A DNA stretch of 25,971 nt. Origin: Trichomonas tenax. Lineage: Eukaryota > Parabasalia > Trichomonadida > Trichomonadidae. Positions 19,223 through 25,971 of this stretch are shown here, piece by piece; position 1 is the stretch's first letter, and each line of letters begins with the position of its first letter. The position numbers and the translations under genes were made by a program. The DNA is taken from contig JALKBU010000749.1 of NCBI GenBank assembly GCA_023091735.1, positions 1 through 25,971 of the forward strand. The letters run 5' to 3'. The notes beneath the pieces were generated by a model, which was not told the origin of the DNA, did not search any database, and worked only from the letters and a program-made list of their open reading frames with translations.

Positions 19223-20500
19223 ATATATTGCCAAAAATCTATTTATCTTTAAAGGTATTATTATAGTGTGTGTGCTTAATGATAATATTGTGGGAAAACT
19301 TTATATTATTGATAAATTTTACATAAATACGAAAAACAAATCATTTTTATAGGTTTTATTACGATAAATTGTGTGCATTATGTCGATATAAACTGTCAAA
19401 TGTGCTCTACATAATTCAACATGTAAGGTCTAAAAATTGCTATTGTTATATAAGGTCTACAAGTGTGTGTTTAGCACAGAAAGATAGAGAATGAGTTGAA
19501 ATATTATAATAACATCATTATAAACCCTATTAAGTTTAAGTATTATAGCTTTTGTTTGAAGTTTTTATTTCGATTATAAGTCACTCAAATATCAGGATTT
19601 TGACATCCGTCATTTTTTTGCAAAATTTGGTAATCAAAAATTTTTTGCTTGAATATAGTGGCCAATAACAAAGCACAGATCAATTTAAGCATATGCATAG
19701 ATAGGCAGAAAGATTCTGAATCTGAATCTATAGAGTAAAATAAAAATTTTTGCTGTGTAACTTGAATAACTCTATAAAAGCAAAACTGAATTATTTTGTG
19801 AAATTTCAAAAATAAAAACACTTTCATCATTAGTCATTATGTTATAATGCATTCACAATCAGTTACAATCTATATACTGTTAATATCCAATAAGTATATA
19901 TCTTATTTATATATTATATCGTTGTTGTCCTTCACAATATCTGTACAAATCAAAATAACAAAATTACCTAGTATTTTTCAAATTTTGACCATATACATCA
20001 AAATTGACTTTATTCATTTGCATAGAGTAATAGGCCATCAACTGTAGATCCATTGTATCCCTAGAGAAAATTATTGGCACATCTCAGTAATTAATATTAA
20101 AGCAAAACATTCGATAGGAATAAAATTTGTGTCAAAAAATTGTGTTTGCGGAAAAAAATATGTCTTTTTAGATTTTCATTTTCATATCATTAGTAAATCA
20201 TCTATCTACTAATGTTATTATAATTAATACTGTATCAATTATATAAAGTCATAATTATTTATATCTTTTATCAATCATTGCATTGATTGTAATGAAAACA
20301 AAAAAATCCCATCTTAGGCTGTCAAAATTTGAACCGTCTCTATTTACTGGATTGCTTATAAGCAACCTAAGATGCAATTACAATTATGAGTATATCCATA
20401 GATTATATACGAGGTATACTATAAGTGTAATAGCACAGAAATATTATTTCAAAAGTTTTTTGAAGAGGTAATGAAGATTCTTTCTTCGTCACAACAAAAA
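19223..20500. other. Gene-poor AT-rich DNA
   Basis: Frames up to about 80 codons exist on both strands but their composition (Ile, Lys, Tyr, Phe, no family signature) looks like random AT-rich sequence. A perfect palindrome TTGCTTATAAGCAA lies near 20354-20367. Around it CATCTTAGG (20311) and CCTAAGATG (20366) form an inverted pair of about 9 bp. The words AAGGTCTA occur twice near 19428 and 19453. No gene is called. Confidence 0.5.
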
Positions 20501-20507
20501 ATGAACA

Positions 20508-20581
20508 TTTTGGCACCAATTTTTCACGCGAAACCGCTCTCGGACTCAATTTTGATTTTATATCCCGCCATGGCGCCAAAA
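20508..20581. promoter_or_regulatory. Cluster of E2F-like, GC-rich motifs
   Basis: Within 75 bp there are TTTTGGCACC (20508-20517), TTCACGCGAAA (about 20523-20533), TCCCGCC (20563-20569) and GGCGCCAAAA (20572-20581, reverse TTTTGGCGCC, which contains the E2F consensus TTTGGCGC). The flanks are very AT-rich, so the density is notable. The nearest intact gene is the 7TM gene 410 nt downstream, which has its own initiator, so the target is uncertain. A decayed promoter or origin-like element is possible. Confidence 0.3.
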
Positions 20582-20978
20582 TTATATGACATATTTCTCT
20601 ATAAAAGAGTTATAATAGGTGTATGTTCTACATGTGTTAATAGAATGATTCAGATTTGCTCCAATTTTTCAATCCAATTTGGTCAGCAATGCATTAAAAT
20701 GGATAAATACATATGTTTTTAGTAAAATATGGCAGAAGCACAAAAGAATGATTTTTGAGTAATTTTATTGCTTTCAGTAACCATGATGACTATATTTTTG
20801 CATTCATATAAGCAAAATACTGTAAAATTGATTCAAAAACCTAGATTATAGCCAAATAGATTAAATTATCTTAGTAAACGAGGTATTTCTAGTTCATTTC
20901 ATCTGCAATATCAATGCGTTGGATGGCACGAGCTAAATTGCTTCATAAAGTATTAATTTTATTATATTTTCTCCGGTG

Positions 20979-20983
20979 TCACT
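20979..20983 (+). promoter_or_regulatory. Inr-like initiator TCACT of the 7TM gene
   Basis: TCACT fits the trichomonad initiator TCA+1-Py-(T/A). With +1 at 20981 the leader is only 11 nt before ATG 20992, typical of these organisms. An out-of-frame ATG at 20988 (ATG AAT GGC AAT TGA) overlaps the leader. Confidence 0.55.
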
Positions 20984-20991
20984 TTTAATGA

Positions 20992-21924
20992 ATGGCAATT
21001 GACTTTTTATTACACTATTTAGATGCTTTAAACGGGTCTGAAAAGTGTATCATCAGTTTCGATTACGGACACTGTGATCATCCAGCAACAATCATCGCAT
21101 TTATTGCAGGTTTAATTCTATTAATTCCATTTATGTATTTCATTTCAAGCTCATTACGCAGAGTTTTCACTTCTAAAGATAAAGTTAACAATGCAGCATT
21201 ATGTTTTTGTTTGGCATTTTCAATTGATTGCATTTCGGTTCTAATTTATAGCAGTTTGTACTTTTTTGCAAACATAAATGGACTAAGCCATGACCTGCAG
21301 ATGCTGGTGGTACTTTTTACGTTACTTAAAATGCTTTCACTTATTAGTTTCTTCAATATCGTATCAAAAGTTTTAATGGTTCTTGCAATTCCTCTCTCGA
21401 AAATAATTTACTATATATCGGTGGTGTTGAGTTATTTGCTATTAACGGTATTGGTATTATATACTTTTATCATATATATCAACTTGCCTGACATAATTCA
21501 CAACTTCATTGGAATTGCACACCTCGGAACATATTTAAACATTATTTATTCATTATTTTTATGTTTAGGCGTAATTGTTCTTTCTCAGTGTTTTATAATG
21601 TCAAGCATTAAAATGTACTTCCCAGCGAATATCATCAAGTACATGAAGGGTTTAATATTCTGTATGTCATTGAGTATTATCATTGCTTACATTTTCAATG
21701 TTGTTTTAGCTTCCAGTCTTTTCCAAAATGGCCATGGATATGACCACAAACCGGTTATATATTCGTATCCAATTCTCCTCTGTATCAACCAGTATGGAAC
21801 ACCTTTCTGTTTATTAATCATAATGAAAATTATGACGTCTCCAAGTTTCGATGACAAAGAGGAAACAGAGCAATCTGAAAAGAATGACGAACTTATTGAT
21901 TTTTTGGATCAATCGCTCATATAA
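20992..21924 (+). CDS. Putative seven-transmembrane protein, unknown family
   Basis: The 310-residue protein has a short N-terminus with two Cys (KCIISFDYGHCDHP) and seven hydrophobic stretches at about 31-50, 64-90, 100-127, 139-162, 177-202, 215-241 and 253-279. It ends in a charged acidic tail of about 30 residues (SPSFDDKEETEQSEKNDE, end DFLDQSLI). This is the topology of a receptor or a small channel/transporter. I see no DRY, NPxxY or other motif of known receptors and no catalytic motif, so function is unknown. The start is ATG 20992, 11 nt after an Inr-like TCACT; the ATG at 20988 opens a four-codon frame only. Two further, broken copies lie 3.5-4.7 kb upstream, so this is the surviving local member of a multi-copy family. 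It is convergent with the secreted-protein gene, with stops only 21 nt apart. Confidence 0.85.
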   Translation: MAIDFLLHYLDALNGSEKCIISFDYGHCDHPATIIAFIAGLILLIPFMYFISSSLRRVFTSKDKVNNAALCFCLAFSIDCISVLIYSSLYFFANINGLSHDLQMLVVLFTLLKMLSLISFFNIVSKVLMVLAIPLSKIIYYISVVLSYLLLTVLVLYTFIIYINLPDIIHNFIGIAHLGTYLNIIYSLFLCLGVIVLSQCFIMSSIKMYFPANIIKYMKGLIFCMSLSIIIAYIFNVVLASSLFQNGHGYDHKPVIYSYPILLCINQYGTPFCLLIIMKIMTSPSFDDKEETEQSEKNDELIDFLDQSLI

Positions 21925-21945
21925 CTCTATGTTTAATAAGTTTTA

Positions 21946-22338
21946 TTATACACAAGATTTTAATATAATTTGAGGAATCGGCCAGAATCTTTTGACAGGT
22001 CTCAACTTTTTCATTGGCATTTTTCCGAACAGTTTCTTTGCCTGTTCAGGCGATACGTTTTTCATAAGGTCCATCATGAATTTTTTAGCATCGTCTTTTG
22101 TCCAAGAAGGCAAAAGAATGTCTTTAGAAAATCCTTGATTTTTCATTGCTTTTTCAACTGACTCATATTTCTCTGGGTACAGCTTCTGTAGTATCTGTTT
22201 CAGAGTGTTCATTCTTAAATCTTGAGTGGATTTATCAATAGATGAAAGAAGTGATGGTTTTCTTGCTTTCATTGATGTTTTGTTCGTCACAACTTGTTCA
22301 CTATCAGCGCGTATTACTAAGCTGAGCAGGAGAAACAT
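21946..22338 (-). CDS. Small secreted protein, function unknown
   Basis: The 130-residue protein begins MFLLLSLVIRADSE, a short but plausible signal peptide with cleavage near residue 11. The mature part is basic and probably helical (TLKQILQKLYPEKYESVEKA and DDAKKFMMDLMKNVSPEQAK). It has a single Cys near the end and no family motif that I recognise. ATG 22338 is the first in frame; an Inr-like TCATA lies 18 nt upstream on the same strand. The stop overlaps TAATAAA, which contains the trichomonad poly(A) word TAAA next to the stop codon and supports a real expressed gene. The gap to the stop of the convergent 7TM gene is 21 nt, so the two transcripts probably overlap at their 3' ends. The alternative is a spurious frame, but leader, signal and tail signals together argue against it. 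Confidence 0.7.
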   Translation of the reverse strand: MFLLLSLVIRADSEQVVTNKTSMKARKPSLLSSIDKSTQDLRMNTLKQILQKLYPEKYESVEKAMKNQGFSKDILLPSWTKDDAKKFMMDLMKNVSPEQAKKLFGKMPMKKLRPVKRFWPIPQIILKSCV

Positions 22339-22733
22339 GAGACAGCAAAGGAATATGAACTTATGGCATGCTGACAGATAATTTGATAATCTTTTGAAAA
22401 CGAAATCTTATTTTGATACTTTCAATGATTTGATTTCAAAAATTTACAAATTATCTCAATTTTTTAATTGATTTGGAATTGGATAAATGCTTCGATACAA
22501 GTATTAAAGTATTATGCAATAAAAATTTACACTATCATATACACAGCCTTCCATTATCCTCATCTTTTAATCTAAAACGCATGTTTTGAATCAGAATAAT
22601 CATAATGTTTCTTTAGATGTTCTTACTCAAATAATCATTTCATAGTTTCTTTGTTAACGATGATTGGAATATTGAAATGTATCGCGAGAACCCATTTTAA
22701 AATGCTTTTATTAGAATGATATGGATTTATGGC
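22339..22733. other. Intergenic DNA with the promoter of the secreted-protein gene
   Basis: An Inr-like site (TCATA on the minus strand, 22354-22358) gives an 18-nt leader for the gene ending at 22338. The remainder is AT-rich without a credible frame, and it holds the 3' end of the discoidin-like frame on the minus strand. Confidence 0.5.
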
Positions 22734-23360
22734 TCAAAGATTAATTATTGGTGCAATTACAAACAATATTCTTAGAAAATATGTTGATGGACAAGATTCA
22801 ACAAACATTGATGGACACTGTTGGCCGAGTGGACAAATTGAGCCAAAGAAATCAAGTTTGTAGACTCTAAATTCTCTGATTGATCCACTATTCAACCCAA
22901 GCATCGTCATCTTAAAGATCGAATATGTTTGGTTCACAATAACTTTCCTTGTCAAAACTTTATTCTTTTCAAATAAATCAGCTCCGATAACATTGTCAAT
23001 CAAATCAAATGTTACTCCATCATTTGATCCTTCCAGAGTCCAATTTACAGGCGTATGCCAATAATATTTTACTTGAGAGATTGATGGAGATTGATAGGAA
23101 TAGTGTGTTAAATACACTTGCTTCTCCTTAAATTCTACGGAAATAGATGGATTGCCATTTGAAGGCCCAATCAACGAATGGTGATCAACATTCTTATCAA
23201 ATGCAGTATTGCATAGTGTATTCTGTAAACAAGCATTGCAAGTGCAGTTATAAGGGATACTGGGTTGAATATGGAAGAATCCATTTATATCATTTACACT
23301 TTTTGGCCAATGTAACCTTACATTAATGTTATAAAAAATTATGACATATGTCAAAAAAAG
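22734..23360 (-). pseudogene. F5/8 type C (discoidin)-like fragment lacking a start codon
   Basis: The frame is open from just after TAG (23363-23361) to TGA at 22734. It reads LFLTYVIIFYNINV, then a Cys-rich piece (YNCTCNACLQNTLCNTAFDK), and a discoidin-like core: NPSISVEFKEKQVYLTHYSY, then NWTLEGSNDGVTFDLIDN, and TYSIFKMTMLGLNSGSIREF before the last strand VYKLDFFG. The order WxLEGSxDGxxFxxID and a final FRVYKLDFFG is typical of carbohydrate- or lipid-binding F5/8 C domains in trichomonad surface proteins. There is no ATG before the domain; the in-frame TTG at 23354 is not a likely start. Either the true start or signal peptide was lost, or a first exon lies upstream. The hydrophobic first 15 residues could be the remains of a signal peptide. 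Several N-glycosylation sites suit an extracellular protein. Confidence 0.55.
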
Positions 23361-23562
23361 CTAAGGATTTATCTGTCCATTATAACAAACAGATATATTC
23401 TTTAGAAAATTGTAATACAAATCGTTTTGATTCCAGATAAAAGTTTGTTATTACAATGAAATATTGAATAATCCTGAGAAGGTTCTGTCGAACTGCAAGC
23501 ACCAGTGGATCTTCATGTTCAAATGATAAACAAATTAAAATTATGATTCACTTTCTAACCTA

Positions 23563-23950
23563 TACCAGCTCCATTCTCAACAAGATACCAAGCAATTTTG
23601 AGAGAAATATATTAAACTGCAATTGATTAAGTGGTTAATCAACGAAAAACATATCAAACAGATGAATTTCATTTCATGATGAGAAACAAATCAAATTGAT
23701 CAATTCCAGATCATAGCGATATGCAATTTAAACTGATCAATCATTTTTATGTTGACAACAGCTCCATTTTCAACTAGATATCGAACAATTTCGAGAGAAT
23801 CATTTTTAAACTTCAAGAGATAGATGAGTTTCTTATCTTAATATATAGCAAATCAAATTGTTGGGTTTCAATTCGTATTGATAAATTCCAGTTCACAATG
23901 AGAAACAAATCTGATTGATTACTTTCTTGTTGACATCTAAGCCATAGCGG
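23563..23950 (-). pseudogene. Degenerate ankyrin-repeat relic on the minus strand
   Basis: Read from right to left, the fragment YGLDVNKK (near 23950) is a typical ankyrin repeat end. The next recognisable piece is DSLEIVRYLVENGAVVNIK (about 23745-23803). A weaker copy, LKIAWYLVENGAG, is found near 23563-23604. The two LVENGA sites lie about 194 nt apart, close to two 33-residue repeats. Stops and shifts separate the pieces. It is unrelated in direction to the ankyrin pseudogene at 17586-18424. Confidence 0.6.
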
Positions 23951-23994
23951 AAAGTTTTACCATGATTGTATGTATAAATTTTATAGCGGAAAGT
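23944..23994. repeat. 12-bp direct repeat ATAGCGGAAAGT
   Basis: ATAGCGGAAAGT occurs at 23944-23955 and 23983-23994, 39 nt apart, at the edge of the ankyrin relic. It could mark a small local duplication or the scar of a lost insertion. No open frame depends on it. Confidence 0.5.
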
Positions 23995-24061
23995 CGAAGT
24001 TTTTCTGAATTTAACCTTTGATGATAAAAAAATAATATAACCTTATGACGAAAACTTCGAA

Positions 24062-25519
24062 ATAATAACCTACACAGTATGCAATTACGTATGGATAAAG
24101 AATGATGTAAAGTTCTGTGTGATTATCAAAAATCTCCTATCAAAAAATCGAAATTCAGATAGCTCACACAAATTTTGTGTTGGTGTTAAATTTTCTTCAA
24201 ATCATATCATTTCTCATCTAGAGATGCTCAACCATCTGAGGCTGCTCACGCTCAACGAGATTGATCAAGCACCTTCATACAGGATTGACCTATCGTCTAT
24301 ATTCCCTGAATGCACCGCGAAGTATTAGATCGAGCCAAAACATGGAAGAGCAAAAATCGTCAACATACATGCAAACGAGTCGAAGTGCCTCTGGGGAAGC
24401 ATCATCATCGCAAGCAACTCAACATACACTGTGACTGCAGCAATACCAAAGAAGTCTAAGAACGGAAGTTATAATTTTACATACGAAGAACCAATCGAAA
24501 ACGCACCAGCAGTACTTGCGAAGTACAACGAAGACGGAGAGGTTGATGCACAACCTGTAGCAAAGATAGAGTGCAAGAACATGAACGAGAAGTGCTTCAT
24601 CCAGGTTCTCGCCGTCCCGCCATCTTTCAATGCTACGAAGAAGTTCACGCACGATGGAATAGAATACAATGTGAAGACGACACAAACATCTGTCATTTCA
24701 ACACTCAAATCTGGTTCTCAGGTTCTCAACTTCCAGAAAAAAAGTTAATAAAACAAGCGAGACATCGTATGACATCGAAATCTCGACAACAGTTGGTGTC
24801 TTCGGAAGAATAGACATCAGGCAGTTCAAGTATAACTGCGACATCTGTTGTGGATACTTCTTGTCACTCTCCGGCAATGTTTTCACACATGGAAGACTCA
24901 ACGGAACAATTGGAAACGGCCGATCCGCTTTCTTCTACCCTGTTTCATCTAAAGAAAACTCAAGCATCACGAGACAGAGGACGAAGACCATGATGGAACA
25001 GAGGATCCAGAATCCCACAACGAGACACAGCCATCTGAGATACCTGAACCATCATCTCCACCTGCTATTAGAAACATCCTCAAGGATTCGATGGCAGAGC
25101 AGGAGAAGAAGAGGATCGAGGAGCGCAAGATGAAAGAGAAGAACGAGGAAGAGAAAGCTGAGTTCGAAGTCAGGGAATAATCGGAGAAGATCAGAAACTA
25201 TCACAAAATCTCAGACTACATATTGATGAAGAGTGATGCCGACGTCAAAATCGAGATCATCTATGACATCCCAAAGAAGAACGCTCACGCATCAACTGAT
25301 ACAACATGGTTCTTCCCCGAAATCAATGCAACACTGACATCGAACGGCAGCATCTTCACAACATCGAGCATTGATGTGGCTCAGAAGTCATCGACCAACA
25401 ACCCTGTCAGCAAGAAAACGATTATTATCATCGCTGCATGCTGCATTGCTGCTGTCGCTGTCATCGTCGTCATCTTGGCTGTCAAGACGAAGAAGAGCAG
25501 TGACTCGAAGATAGAATAA
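24062..25519 (+). pseudogene. Type I surface membrane protein pseudogene, multiple lesions
   Basis: Frame 2 runs from about 24062 to TAG 24326-24328, continues IEPKHGRAKIVNIHANESKC, and covers a region with many N-glycosylation sites (NST, NFT, NAT) to TAA at 24746-24748. Homology then moves to frame 3 near 24740 (TSETSYDIEISTTVGVFGRI, then GYFLSLSGNVFTHGRLNGTI). It returns to frame 2 near 24970 with an acidic stretch ETEDEDHDGTEDPES and a charged helix MAEQEKKRIEERKMKEKNEE. After TAA 25178-25180 the frame carries the end: a juxtamembrane region, a clear helix TIIIIAACCIAAVAVIVVIL and the short tail KTKKSSDSKIE. Two stops and two frameshifts make it a pseudogene. The part after about 24330 uses many C- or G-ending codons, unlike its AT-rich neighbours. 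A family could not be assigned. Confidence 0.75.
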
Positions 25520-25971
25520 TCTGCTTCTCCGCTTGAAAACTAACAATGTTTATAATAAATATTTTGAAATTATATACATGAGATACACGTATTAATAGTC
25601 CTTTGACGCATATGTTGTGAGAGTGTTCAGAACTGGATTCCTTGAAGTTTCGAATTGGGCAATTTTCGTCCGCCCTTTATAACATTTCAAGCCCCTTAAA
25701 TAACAGTCTTGACCTAAATCTTTAATATTTCAGGCTGTTCCTTGAGCATTGTAATATACTCAACTGCTGTATTAGAAAATTCATCTTAGGTTTGATATAA
25801 AGCTATTAAAATTTCAAAAATATCTCGATATTAATGTAAAAATGGGGAAAATTTTTCCTTCTGCGGTGTAGTCCCGCGACCTTCATAACTTTTTATCTGA
25901 TCAATATTTTTTCGATTTGAAAGTACTTTCATGTACTTATTGATAGTTGTCTATCCAGTGGTGTAAGTGGC
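25520..25971. other. Intergenic DNA with a possible minus-strand relic
   Basis: No intact gene is present. On the minus strand, from about 25765 to 25600, short protein-like pieces in different frames appear (EYITMLKEQPEILK, then LLFKGLEML, then RADENCPIRNFKESSSEHSH). This is weak evidence of a decayed gene and no family is recognised. The end of the window, after about 25820, is plain AT-rich DNA with one GC-richer patch near 25862-25880. Confidence 0.3.

Noticed and set aside
19585..19830. 81-codon minus-strand frame
   Set aside because: It has a random-like AT-rich composition, no family signature, and no leader or initiator nearby.
20283..20722. Two adjacent plus-strand frames of 62 and 83 codons
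   Set aside because: The first overlaps palindromic DNA; the second (ATG 20471) has a Cys-rich end but no recognisable domain, and it overlaps the E2F-like motif cluster, so coding is not supported.
24419..24901. Minus-strand frames opposite the surface-protein pseudogene
   Set aside because: They are shadows of the GC-rich coding strand; the plus strand carries the glycosylation sites and membrane helix.

Overview
The window looks like nuclear DNA of a trichomonad parabasalid; a Tritrichomonas- or Trichomonas-like genome is my best guess. The reasons are: AT-rich DNA; very large uninterrupted ORFs with no introns that I can find; 5' leaders of 10-20 nt that start at TCA+1-Py-(T/A) Inr-like sites; a TAATAAA motif at a stop codon; and many decayed members of families that are expanded in trichomonads (ankyrin, coiled-coil and type I surface proteins). 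The species call is inference and was not checked against a database.

Layout. Positions 1-1374 hold a decayed coiled-coil protein gene. Positions 1375-15351 are the housekeeping core, with three intact genes. A TOR-family PIKK kinase (minus strand) is divergent, across 212 nt, from a giant HEAT-repeat protein resembling HEATR5/LAA1 (plus strand). A protein with an RCC1-like propeller and a C-terminal run of small beta modules follows. Positions 15352-25971 are accessory DNA. They contain an expanded seven-transmembrane family (one intact gene at 20992-21924, a near full-length pseudogene at 16263-17142 and an N-terminal relic near 17402-17533), two ankyrin-repeat relics on opposite strands, a foldback mobile element with a 13-bp direct repeat at its ends (18600-19222), a small secreted-protein gene convergent with the 7TM gene, a discoidin-like open frame without a start codon, and a multiply broken type I surface-protein pseudogene with unusually GC-rich codons.

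Biology. TOR and HEATR5-like proteins belong to growth control and to clathrin/AP-1 membrane traffic. They share a short divergent promoter region, but a functional link is only a hypothesis. The TOR protein stands out. It keeps the catalytic DRH..N, the ATP-site Lys and the FATC tail, but the metal-binding loop DFG reads DYS. Its rapamycin-binding (FRB) domain is shortened and lacks the key Trp, which predicts rapamycin insensitivity.

The most likely undescribed system is the 7TM family. It has a short Cys-containing N-terminus, seven hydrophobic helices and an acidic C-terminal tail shared by the copies that retain that end. It is being duplicated and lost locally and resembles no receptor family I can name.
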